The notes below the pieces were generated by a model. That model did not search any database and had not been told where the DNA came from. It saw nothing but the letters and a program-made list of their open reading frames with translations. Positions 8,234 through 16,615 of a stretch of 17,264 nt of DNA are shown here, piece after piece; position 1 is the stretch's first letter, and every line of letters begins with the position of its first letter. The DNA comes from Cylindrotheca closterium (lineage: Eukaryota; Bacillariophyta; Bacillariophyceae; Bacillariales; Bacillariaceae): assembly GCA_933822405.4 (NCBI GenBank), contig CAKOGP040001809.1, positions 1 to 17,264 on the forward strand, read 5' to 3'. The translations under genes and the position numbers were made by a program.

Positions 8234-9037
8234 ATGTTGATCAAGGCACCCTGGAGTTTTGACAAAGTACAAAATCAAAGCACCAAAGCAGAACCAATAT
8301 ATAGCCATGACGAAATTCAAAAGATCCGATATGAGCCCATTACCACAAACGAAGCAAAATCAAGCTTTACCATCTATTGCGGACCACAAGAAACAGCTGT
8401 TGCAAAAACTACAGTTGCTTACGTGGCCTACTATCTTGGAAGTGGGTTTGCTGCAAAGTGCCTTGCATTTGGAAAAAGATGTGCAGACAGCAATCTGAAT
8501 CAGCCTTCCAGCAATTTTGACACTGCTCCAGACTCTTGCCTATGTAAATTGGACAAGAATGGTGCAAGGGTCAAGATTTTACGGTTTGTGCAAGGCGCTA
8601 GTAATTGTTGCTTGGGGTTTTTGTTTGCAAATGCTTTGCATCATCTGTACTTTCATGAAGAGGCAGATTCTCTTTATCGATGGTCCCATGAGTTGAGCGA
8701 GCACAATGCAACTGTCCAATTTAAGAAGCTTTCCCGTTGGGTGCAGACGTCGGTTAAAGGAGTGACCTGTTTGTCTCTTTTAGAGTCAAGGAAATTTGAC
8801 AGTCTGGATGGATTGTTGCAATGCATCAGTCTTCTTAGAGAACAAGACCTAGTCGTGTTTGTACCACAGGCAAACGATGGGACAAAGACCCATGCTGTTA
8901 CATTCTGTTGTGGATTAATATTTGATTCCACACAACAGTATCCATTGAGGCTGTCTGAAGAGTCCCTTAAATTTATTGCTGGTTTTGCTGGTTTTGCTGG
9001 CATTTGGCGTGCACGGCTGTTTAGCTTTGGCAAGTAG
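8234..9037 (+). CDS. Papain-fold-like cysteine protease domain (last frame of the 7018-9037 gene)
   Basis: The 267-codon frame has a Cys-His-Asp order typical of papain-fold peptidases. GASNCCLGFLFANALHHL holds the candidate nucleophile (Cys125 or Cys126) at the start of a helix. TKTHAVTFCCGLIFDS holds His220 on one strand and Asp231 on the next. A PLRLSEESLKFIAG tail follows. OTU, Ulp1 and C39-type peptidases share this layout, and I cannot choose between them. Cysteine proteases (OTU type) are known as parts of some Helitron-like proteins (Helentrons), which makes the neighbouring Helitron relevant. Here the domain is on the opposite strand and separate. The ATG at 8234 lies inside the end of the preceding frame, so it is more likely a continuation after a frameshift than a true start. 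The last 15 residues include a 9-bp repeat (FAGFAG). Confidence 0.5.
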   Translation: MLIKAPWSFDKVQNQSTKAEPIYSHDEIQKIRYEPITTNEAKSSFTIYCGPQETAVAKTTVAYVAYYLGSGFAAKCLAFGKRCADSNLNQPSSNFDTAPDSCLCKLDKNGARVKILRFVQGASNCCLGFLFANALHHLYFHEEADSLYRWSHELSEHNATVQFKKLSRWVQTSVKGVTCLSLLESRKFDSLDGLLQCISLLREQDLVVFVPQANDGTKTHAVTFCCGLIFDSTQQYPLRLSEESLKFIAGFAGFAGIWRARLFSFGK

Positions 9038-9091
9038 AAGCAAACGTAGGAGAACAGCTATCTATATGTACTGGTGAGTTATGTAGTACTA

Positions 9092-9960
9092 CTATTTTTG
9101 TTGTTGTTGTGCAAATTGCAGAAATGATTTGGTTTGGTTCCAAACATCCTTTTTCCAGTTCAAGCGATTTGTAGTAAAGCCACTGAAGAAGGCCTTTATG
9201 CTTTTGGCTGGTTTCAATCCTGTTGCGTATGTGAGCGTTTCCCACTGGAACCGTTTGCTTGATCGATTGTGCAGTAATAGACTCAAGTGTCCTGACTCTT
9301 TTACTCTGCTGTTCCCCACATATATGCATGCATAAGTAAAGTTTGAAAGCTTGTGCAGCCGCTCTGAGATTGCAATTATTACTTGATCTAGAGTCTGGCC
9401 CTGTGCTTTATCAATGGTGAGCGCAAAGCCAGCTGTAACCGGAAATGTAGGTTTGAAAGTAACTCGTGATTGGCCCAACAATAGATTAGGTGACTTGATG
9501 AACATTTGACGGTCTCTGCTGTTACAACATCCCGGACAAATGGGCACTACAACTTTTGCTCCTTTTCCGTTTCCTTCTGGATAGGTTTCAAGGGATCCCA
9601 GTTTGTTGCCCCAATGATTCCACTATCATTTATTTTGATGTTAATTCCAAGGGGCGGATCACTCAAAGTTATCTGTACTTGGTGCTGGTAAACTGACAGT
9701 TGTACGTCATCAAGAATAAGGGATTGATATTCCGCTCTTGTTCCATTGCAAAGTTTTCTTTCCTTTGAAATTGTATCGGTTAAGTAACATGGCCCCTCAG
9801 GAACAAAAAAATCCCAAAAAGCAGAATCGAGATCGATCATTTCAGCAACATCTGATTCGTTTTTGGGCCTACCCTCCCACTTTTTGTATTGGAACGGCCA
9901 GCTAAAACAATGTTTCTTGCCTTGGCAAATTGAACTGCTCTGGAGTAGTTGATGGTACAC
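9092..9960 (-). pseudogene. Helitron helicase, C-terminal part (two frames)
   Basis: The upstream frame (9960-9547) includes PFQYKKWEGRPK..., FFVPEGPCYLTDTIS and LCNGTRAEYQSLILDD, the region of SF1/PIF1 helicases before the last motifs, where an NGT element is usual. The frame changes near 9580, after which GNGKGAKVVVPI continues into the 9547-9092 frame. That frame holds FPVTAGFALTIDKAQGQTLD, the conserved motif (T-I-x-K-A-Q-G-Q-T) that contacts ATP/DNA in PIF1-family enzymes, then ACIYVGNSRVKESGHLSLLL, the motif VI region with Arg after SRV-like residues. The protein ends in QQQQK at 9092, 54 bp from the convergent protease gene. Confidence 0.8.
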
Positions 9961-10925
9961 CGCTCCCTGTTAGTCTTCACTATGACTGGAGCTTTTAACC
10001 ACCTTTGCTGCTCATCAAAAGTATCTGCTTTGAGGGTTTTGTCATTGTAAAGTTTGTACATGTGGAATATGTCAGGCTCGATTGGATTGCCATTGTAAAG
10101 GCTGTCAATGTTGTTGTTGTGGTTTGTGTCTTTGCTTCTTTCAGCTTCAGTGAGTTCAAACCAGCGAGAAGCTGCAAGTATGTTGCATCCCAAGTTATTG
10201 TTGGAAACAACATTGTGGCAACTCGCATCAAGGAGAGAAGGCGTTGTGGTCTCAATTGACAATTTTTGTTTCTTCTTCATTCTGTGCTCTGAATTTGTTG
10301 TATGTTTGGAATGCCCAATTTTGTTCTTCACCTTCTTTATCAGACTTGTTGTTGCCAGTATGCCACCAATTTTGTTCTTCACCTTCTTTATCAGACTTGT
10401 TGTTGCCAGTATGCCACCAACTGGTTCCTTTTGATTAAAATCCCCTACTAAAAGGACCGGTATACCTCCAAAAAACTGATCCGGATCTTGTAGCACTTTG
10501 CTAAGCAGCCTGGAGAGTTTGCCCAATTTTGAAGCTGTCATGATGGACACCTCATCGATTATTATTAGTCGTAGATCCTGCAAATTTTGTTTTTCCAATC
10601 CGATGACAGCTGCTGGGCTTATCTTTTGTTGCACTATCTGCAATTTGTCTTTTTGCCTCTTTTGAATTCTTTGTTTCAGCAAACTTGCGATTGTAGAACC
10701 ATCGATGTCAGCGGCGTTCAAATTATTTGATGCCATAGTCCAAACTCTTGAAGTTTGTTTTGTGGTGTTACCAAGCATAAGTAGGCGGTGAATCACAAAG
10801 CTTTTTCCTGTCCCGCCTTTACCTGTTAGAAGCACAACAGCAGGCGGCTGAACCACACTTTGATCCTCAGGGTATTGCAAATATTTTCTGTAGGTCTCAA
10901 TGATCTGTGCCTGACCGTCATTCAG
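9837..10925 (-). pseudogene. Helitron helicase, N-terminal part with Walker motifs
   Basis: This block carries the ATPase core of an SF1B PIF1-like helicase. After LNDGQAQIIETYRKYLQ (a Q-motif-like entry, reached through a one-base shift near 10925) comes VVLLTGKGGTGKSFVIHRLL, with Walker A at 10800-10823. LRLIIIDEVSIM (residues 103-114 of the 10880-9837 frame, DE at 109-110) is Walker B. VLLVGDFNQKEPVGG (GDFNQ at 146-150) is motif III. Immediately after motif III a 17-residue unit is duplicated in tandem. The frame later reads PVIVKTNRERCTINYSRA, a conserved helicase block, and loses coherence near 9900 where another frame takes over. Confidence 0.85.
10316..10417 (-). repeat. 51-bp perfect in-frame tandem duplication inside the helicase
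   Basis: Two adjacent copies of 51 bp (10316-10366 and 10367-10417) encode GGILATTSLIKKVKNKI twice. The copies appear identical, so the duplication is young compared with the surrounding decay. It extends the loop after motif III by 17 residues without breaking the frame. Confidence 0.9.
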
Positions 10926-11527
10926 TTAGCATCGGCATTGTTGACACAACGCCATGGCGACAGTTCACCAGTCTGTACTTTGTTTTCTCCAAGGGAAATA
11001 TTGTCGTCATCATCCCACAGAGAACTTTTGCCATCTTGCTTGTCGTATAATAGAGACGCCCTTTGTTTCCATTGAATTGTCATTGCTCCAACAGCGTCAT
11101 ACTTTTGGATGGTTCTGTCAGGTGTATGCGGAAATGTAAAGGTGCTTACGGATTGTGAGAATGATTCAGCGTCTGCGTTCATGTTCAATCCAGTTGTTGT
11201 TGATCTGGAGTCTAGTATATTGTACTTTGCCTGGAAGAAATCCTCATCAAGTAGAAGAGAATCCTCTTGACATTCGTAAAATTTTAAAAGCTGATCTGTT
11301 CTCCTGTGCCTTTCCTGCTCGTACGACGACCACTTGTCAGCGTCTCTTGCACGATAGGCTGACAATATCTCTTTTGTTTGAAAATCTGAAGCCAGAGTAT
11401 TCATCCTTCTATCCACAGCCATTAAGCAAAATTTTGAAACAGTGCTGTCATTGTGCTGTGATGTATTTATCCACGCCACTAGATCACCCCAGCCATAACT
11501 CTGTGATAGCGCTTTTTTTGTTTCCAA
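10922..11527 (-). pseudogene. Helitron linker region between Rep and helicase
   Basis: This 201-codon frame reads GWGDLVAWINTSQ, then CLMAVDRRMNTLASDFQTKE and YRARDADKWS, matching in position and character the poorly named region between Rep and helicase in large Helitron proteins. Just upstream, in the same frame beyond a TGA near 11550, QTRADQHANYILTMF can be read, which continues from the PKHPGKEP end of the previous block. So this is one polypeptide interrupted by a stop and a shift rather than a separate gene. Its own function is not known. Confidence 0.65.
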
Positions 11528-11619
11528 TCCGTTATATATCTCACATGGTCAAAACATAGTCAGTATGTAGTTGGCATGTTGATCAGCTCTTGTTTGCCAG
11601 CTAGAATGTGTTGGATGAT

Positions 11620-12012
11620 TTACTGTGGCTCTTTTCCTGGGTGTTTGGGCACTTTTCCTTTGAAGATTAGTGTACGCTGCTTGCGGCATAGGGTCTGTCC
11701 AAATCTTGCTCTCAGTTCAAAAGCTCCTTCAAACTTAAACCATGTTGACTTTGCGCTGCTGCTTTCTTTCTTGGGAAGTTCCTTCACCTGAATAAACGCA
11801 TCATACTCATCTAAGTTAAGGTGCTCCAAATCTTTACCCCTGTGAAAGTACATTGCCACAACTGGAACAGCCATTTTGATATTATCTTCACCATCTTCTC
11901 CTTTTTCTACAATAAATGTCTTTATGTATCCCAAATAAGCATTATCCTCAGACTTGTTGTCATTTTTAGCATTGTTGCCATCGCTTTCAATTCCAGTATT
12001 TGTTTGCTCCAT
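11620..12012 (-). pseudogene. Helitron linker region, first part
   Basis: The 130-codon frame has an acidic, Asn-rich start (NAKNDNKSEDNAYLGY), then VVAMYFHRGKDLEHLNLDEYDAF, and later RARFGQTLCRKQRT with a PKHPGKEP end. The FHRG...L..LNLDEY pattern followed by a basic KHPGKEP block sits between Rep and the helicase in Helitron proteins, and its place here agrees. The Rep frame ends about 75 bp upstream at 12087, and the region between has stops in the expected frame. Confidence 0.6.
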
Positions 12013-12086
12013 TTTTTTTTAAATCAGGATATTTCAATAATTGATTGCACCCCAAGGTTCACTGTATTGAAACACTTCTGAAGTGA

Positions 12087-14297
12087 TTATGGATGGAATT
12101 TGAAGTAAATACACAACCGTTTGATAGTCTGACAACTCGGTGTATTGCTGTTTTCAGGTTGATTCTGTTTTGTCGGTATAAGCAAAACACAATTAGTTCC
12201 ATTGGAAACACCTGATTTCTTGGCAAGTCGGCATCTTTCTCTACCATGAAATCCTTTATGACAAGTTCTGTGATGCACATGGTATTCACTATTTGCTCTC
12301 TTGTCACAAGATATATTTTCCATCTTTTGCATGGTTGAGCCATTTGATGATAGATCATCCATGGTTGCAATAGGGTTGGTTTGCTGCAAAAGAGCTGGTG
12401 AACTCATTGGTTCTGCCAACTGTCTCAACGCAGTAGATTTTCTCAACGTTCTAGTCAAGACATTCTGGAAATTTGTTCCGGTACTGAACTTTGCCTTGTA
12501 AAAAGAGTCCAAGGCTTTTTGCAGATTGCAGACACTTGACATAGTTCTTGGAGCACATATGACATTTGATCCATAGAAGATGATGTGAAAATGCAGTGTT
12601 CCCTTCATGTGATCTTCCACCACTCCAGCTAGGCCAAGACCATGACCAAATATACCTTTGCAATTTTTAGTATTCCAATAATGACTCTTTCGTGTTGACC
12701 GCCCATCGTAGGCGCCAAAAAATCCTTCTGGTGGACAACCAACGAGAATTGAAAGGACATGATGAAGAATTGCTTTTGTTTCACAGACATATGCAGCGGG
12801 GTTCTCGGTTGCTAGTTTTGATAGGTATGCTCCCTCAAATCGCATCCCCTCGCCTTCATTGAAGTTGATGTTGCCTTGCCCTCTGTCAACTGCATGTTCT
12901 TTGATGGCTTTGACAAAATCATCAAGGGAGGCATACTCACTTTCAGAACAAAAAGCCGCAGGAAATTTTGTATTGTCCATTGTTTTAATTGCAGCTCTAA
13001 TTCCCCGCGTATTAAACATGTCATCAAGTGATAGCGTCAAGAATGTGCATCCAGCACCATATCGCTTTGCAGTTTCAAGTGTCTGACTGATGCATTTACT
13101 TGTTTCCAAAGCTCCATAAGCAATGTCCCCTCCAACTAAAGTCAATGTCGATTTCAGCCGTTTCCATACTTTCTTCGCTGACGGACTATCAGGATCATCT
13201 TGCAACGTTTTTAAGATCTCTTGATGGTCGTTCCTATCCATGAATTCATTCACTCTTGATATTGCATCGCTGTTGCCGCTCAGTTTGAGGCTTGCACTTT
13301 TTATGACTGCAAATTGTCTTTTGACATCAGCTAGGTATCCCAACATTCGTCTGTCCTGACCATGAATCATACTGAATTGTTTCAGTAAATGGTTCAACTC
13401 CTCGCCATTGAGGTTACCAGCACGTCTTCCATAAGCTTTCCCTATGGGAAACAGCCGTGGAAAGGTACATGCCAGCATCTTGTCATCTGGCAAGAACTCA
13501 TTGATTGGGTCTTGGCATCGATGCGATATGACAAAAGAGTTGTTATGCCTGTTTCCTCCTTCTGATTCCTGTTCTCCAAACCATCCGCGTACAGCATCGT
13601 CTGACTCCATTTGATGCTGGCTCACAATCCCGCTTTCATCAACACCTTTCATCATGTTTTGAATAGCATCATTCTCAACTTGATTGCGCATTTTCTTTGT
13701 TCGTAGCAGGGTATCTGGTGATGGACTGGCATAATGCGTCCTAAGAGGGAGGTCATTGCTACTTGAATAGCTGGTGCTTTCAATATATGATGTCGATGCT
13801 CCTCCGAAGTAACCATGGTAATTATCCGACTTGGAATCCACCTGATGAACACCAGCAACATCAGAGCCAAGACGTTTTTCATGCAGAAGGCTCTGCTTGT
13901 CACTGATGAATATTGCATTGTCCTTCTTCTCCCTGACACTCTGCTCAACTTTTTCAACCAAGTTATCAATTGTATCCTGTCTGATATGGCTATAGTATGG
14001 ACTCAACCAGCCAAGGACTGCAAACCACTGTTGCAGTACGCTGCTACGAGCGTATAGTTTGGATGTTCTGTAAGCTTTCCAAGCCAACGCATCATCTCTG
14101 CCTTTCTCGTTGTAGAAGTGAACATTCATAATATCATCAAGTTCCTCCTTAGAAACCAAAACATGATTCACCTTCTCAACAGAATGATGAGAGAAAAGAA
14201 TTCCCTCCCATGGAGTTCCTGCCAGGTGTTTGTTGAAAGCCTTGTCCATTTGGGAATATTTTAATCGTTGCAGAATATAACCTATTTTTTGATACAA
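12087..14297 (-). pseudogene. Helitron Rep (HUH endonuclease) region, longest frame, 736 codons
   Basis: The frame opens with pre-Rep sequence (HLAGTPWEGILFSHHSVEKV; GRDDALAWKAYRTSKLY). It enters the Helitron-like N-terminal domain at FLPDDKMLACTFPRLFPIG (about residues 275-300) and passes through GAGCTFLTLSLDDMFNTRG. It reaches the HUH metal-binding motif in GTLHFHIIFYG, with His569 and His571 at 12585-12593. After it, VCNLQKALDSFYKAKF has a single candidate Tyr; the Tyr pair usual for Helitron Rep is not obvious. A Cys/His stretch (HHRTCHKGFHGRERCRLAKK) follows before the frame ends in VLLIPTKQNQP... at 12087. HUH Rep proteins cut one DNA strand through a 5'-phosphotyrosine link. It is part of the longer pseudogene and not an independent gene. 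Confidence 0.8.
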
Positions 14298-14577
14298 TCA
14301 ACTGCTCATGTAAGTTCAATGCTGTCAAACCTTCAAGCCTGTTGTAGTGGCCAAAATCTATTCCTTTCCCATTGAGTACTTGTAGCATGTACTTTTTTGC
14401 AAAGCCGCATTGTGGACAAAATGCGCTGATACAAGTTCTGGGTGCAAATGGTATGTTCAATCCTGCGGTTCAGATTTATAATGTGACACAACTTTCCATG
14501 GGTCAACAGATATTGTTCCAATACCAGTCTTGTCAGGAATTTCCAATGCACCTGCCTGCTTTAGTTGGTTCAAATTA
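14176..14577 (-). pseudogene. Helitron pre-Rep region between MITE and Rep frame
   Basis: Beginning at the MITE edge, one frame reads LNQLKQAGALEIPDKTGIG up to a TGA near 14473, and YHLHPELV follows. At about 14440 the convincing frame shifts to CPQCGFAKKYMLQVL (a CxxC pair) and GIDFGHYNRLEGLTALNLHE, QLIVSKNRLYSATIKI, which closely match the layout of the conserved pre-Rep block of Helitron proteins. Another shift near 14250 passes to the long Rep frame. Confidence 0.65.
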
Positions 14578-14578
14578 C

Positions 14579-15143
14579 TTAACGGTCCGTCCGCCGCTCA
14601 AGAAGCCCATTTCATACTATTTTGGCGGGAGACCCATCTTCTAAAATCACCCACAGACCTAAAATAGATTTTTTCTCCATACAAAAGTCTTAGCTTAGGT
14701 CCATATCTTGCATCATATTGGGTGGGGCTGTCATCATTATGCTCAGGGAAGGCACTGTAGCTCTAAAAGTTGCCACTAGGACTGTTGTGGATTGAAATTG
14801 AAAATTTACAACTTACAAAATGTGCCTGAAATTCATGAAAGAATGCTACAATCCAGCTACTAATCGGAACTCAGATTGCCCATGAGTGATTTCAGGTCAC
14901 ACTGTACTCATAAGGCACCAAAACAACCAATGATCTGAATTGCTGTCCAAAGCATCAATTACCTTCTTGACTGCAGTGAATGTCTAGAGCACAATCATGA
15001 TGACCCCACCCAATAGGATGTAAGATAAGGACCTAAGCTAAGACTTTTGTATGGAGAAAATTTTTATTTTAGGTCTGTGGGTGATTTTAGAACCTGGGTC
15101 TTCCGCCATAATAGGGTCTGACGAGTGGCGGACGTACCGTTAA
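14579..15143. mobile_element. MITE with about 160-bp terminal inverted repeats, flanked by TTAA
   Basis: The left end starts TTAA-CGGTCCGTCCGCCGCTC and the right end is the complement of TTAA-CGGTACGTCCGCCACTC. The arms pair along about 160 bases (14579 to about 14742, and about 14987 to 15143), including a near-perfect inner stretch around CTAAAATCACCCACAGACC and CCATACAAAAGTCTTAGC. The loop of about 240 bp has no gene. TTAA at both ends suggests a piggyBac-type target duplication. As TTAA is its own complement and contains TA, a TA-target (mariner-like) or TAA-target origin cannot be excluded. It lies inside the Helitron reading frame, between N-terminal and pre-Rep parts, so it inserted after the Helitron. 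Confidence 0.85.
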
Positions 15144-15736
15144 TTGAGTTTGCGTATATTTGTAGATTTCTGGTAACAAAGACAACAACACTTTTGTATA
15201 TTGGATGGACGCGCACTGCCGTTCTCGGATTCATACTGCCTAATTCCGCACGCTCCACAAGCAAGCAACCGACTCTGGAAGTTGTAAGCCTTGTAATATG
15301 ATTTCACTATTTCTTTCAGTTGCTCGTCCGATAAGATTTCGTCTTCCACTTCTTTTGCAATTTTGTTTGTGTTGATTGCCAGCCCAGAATGCGATGCAGA
15401 ATAAGAATAGTGCTCGTCAAATCTTGTATAGCCGCTGTTTGAGTAGTACAATATGATGGCATGCTGAAAAATGGTGCTTGACTTGCAGCATTTGGGATTG
15501 GCCTTCCATTCTCTTTCCAGCCTTCTTAACTTGTCAAACCCTAATCTCATAAATCCAATTGGCAATGCCTCATCATCTTCTATTCCTTCTTCTTCTTGGC
15601 GTCGTCGTCTCAAAGCTCTATGAACTTGGCAAGAGCTTGTATTTGTCTGTGTACGGCTCATCCTATTGTATTCAGATGTCCTGGAACCTCTTGCTTTCTT
15701 TCTTCTTGCATTTTTTTGGTGCCTCGTTGCAACCAT
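15140..15736 (-). pseudogene. Helitron N-terminal region with Cys cluster
   Basis: From the ATG at 15736-15734 the frame is strongly basic (RHQKNARRKKARGSRTSEY), with an RRRRQEEEGIEDDEALP switch to acidic. It contains SDEQLKEIVKSYYKAY and then LLACGACGIRQYESENG and KCCCLCYQK, a likely zinc-binding Cys cluster seen at the start of Helitron proteins. It is cut off by the TAA formed at the TTAA boundary of the MITE. Joining the flanks directly also leaves the two sides out of frame by one base, so MITE loss alone would not restore it. An upstream TTG in the same frame is an unlikely start. Confidence 0.65.
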
Positions 15737-16398
15737 GGTAGTGATGTGTGATGGCAAAAGGAAGTTCCTTTACAGCATTGTTCTCAGTGGTTTTGCTTGA
15801 TGCGGTTGTTTGGGCCTTTTGTCATTTAAGCTGACCAACCATCCTTGGTCTTGACAGATGGCATTCTAAACGTATAAGTAAACAGTTTTTCCAAAGCAGA
15901 TTCCCTGAAGTTTCTGTGCGCACCACATCTGCTAAATCCTACTTACGGTACTGACTACTTGTTTGCAGTGAAAATGTTTCTTCCAACAGAAGGCCTTCGG
16001 CAATGCACTGTATCCAAACAGTAATATGTTCAAACATTGCAGTTAGGTCTCCCAAAACGGCCACTATGGAGCAAAGATACCTCACATTGTACATCACTTC
16101 ACTTCCAACCGAATGTCAAGCTCTATGTGTCCTCGCAAAGCTATTCCTGCAAACTCTACAAGCGGGGAGTTGAAAAATTTCACTGCACATACACAGCAAG
16201 CCAACTCTTTCTACTTAGGCAGTTGCGCATTCTGGTTTACTCCAACTGCTTTTGCTGTTATGTGCGACATCAAATTTTGATCCATCCAAAATTTGAAAGT
16301 CCTGGTTGGTGCAATTTCTGGTTCTTTGATTTCCAAACGTTCTCACAAATCAAACATTTGGGCAGAACAAAAATCTCAGCAGCAGAGCAAAAAGCAAC
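15737..16398. other. Region upstream of the Helitron gene, no gene recognised
   Basis: This should contain the Helitron promoter and possibly its 5' terminus on the minus strand. No terminal TC motif with a matching target A/T junction could be assigned. Plus-strand frames here do not look like protein. Confidence 0.35.
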
Positions 16399-16601
16399 AT
16401 GACGCCAAAAAAAACCCTCCTGAATTGGCATCCACTGCCGCCACCGCCAAGAAGCAGCGCCTAGCTGCATCAAAAAGTATGAATTCTACCAGAGATGCTG
16501 TTGCTCACTCAACTAACAGAAAAGATGCCCCAATTGTTGTCACTCCAGTCAAAGGCAAACAAAATAAGGTCTCCGCCAAACCTACCAAAGCCGACGGCTG
16601 A
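16399..16601 (+). pseudogene. Low-complexity N-terminal coding piece, probably of the right-edge gene
   Basis: An ATG at 16399 (MTPKK) runs into an eight-A run (16407-16414). One base more in that run would join it to a frame rich in Lys, Ala, Ser and Thr (NPPELASTAATAKKQRLA, DAPIVVTPVKGKQNK, AKPTKADG) that stops at 16599-16601. The character suits a disordered, basic N-terminus of a DNA-binding or Gag-like protein. Just after the stop a different frame reads ENMGMTFLDTLRS, leading towards the long open frame that begins at 16616. The pieces therefore look like one gene split by indels. The product is not recognised. Confidence 0.35.
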
Positions 16602-16615
16602 AAATATGGGCATGA

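Larger units (their letters stand above)
7018..9037 (+). pseudogene. Intron-containing, frameshifted gene ending in a cysteine-protease-like domain
   Basis: Exon 1 (7018-7147) starts at ATG with a hydrophilic sequence (MAGSSSGGKSDAGRD) and ends at a GTAAGT donor. After a 77-bp intron the frame continues in phase as AAKSPDNDMLLATSDV. It then runs through GITYSGLPLSLNYGKY to about 7520, where the protein-like frame changes to one with CIKCGRLPMPNCDP (a possible Cys cluster) and the acidic PAELVEDEEYIEGDAA. A second change at about 7744 leads to LGEELDWIYWTGNKELK and a Lys-rich, helical stretch up to 8262. A third shift leads into the 267-codon protease-like frame. None of the three changes coincides with a usable intron, so they look like indels. 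The family is not recognised apart from the C-terminal domain. The gene ends 54 bp from the end of the convergent Helitron gene. Confidence 0.55.
9092..15736 (-). pseudogene. Helitron Rep-helicase pseudogene (whole extent)
   Basis: Read on the minus strand, consecutive frames give the complete domain order of a rolling-circle Helitron transposase: basic N-terminus and Cys cluster, pre-Rep region, HUH Rep nuclease, linker, and SF1B PIF1-like helicase. The start chosen is the ATG at 15736-15734 (ACCATGG context). After removal of the 565-bp MITE the coding length is about 6.1 kb, roughly 2,000 residues, as expected for large Helitron proteins. Breaks seen: MITE insertion plus frame change (14579-15143), TGA near 14473, frame changes near 14440 and 14250, loss of frame between 12087 and 12012, stop/frame change at 11620 and TGA near 11550, frame change near 10925, and frame changes near 9900 and 9580. 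Rep would nick and join single strands and the helicase would unwind during transposition, but this copy cannot make the protein. No Helitron 5'-TC or 3'-CTRR hairpin end was identified. Confidence 0.85.

Noticed and set aside
9129..9335. Plus-strand open frames over the helicase C-terminus
   Set aside because: They are antisense to clearly conserved helicase motifs and have no protein-like features of their own.
14579..15143. Large spliceosomal intron in the Helitron gene
   Set aside because: The segment has long inverted repeats and TTAA ends, no GT-AG boundaries at the edges, and the flanks are out of frame, so a MITE fits better.
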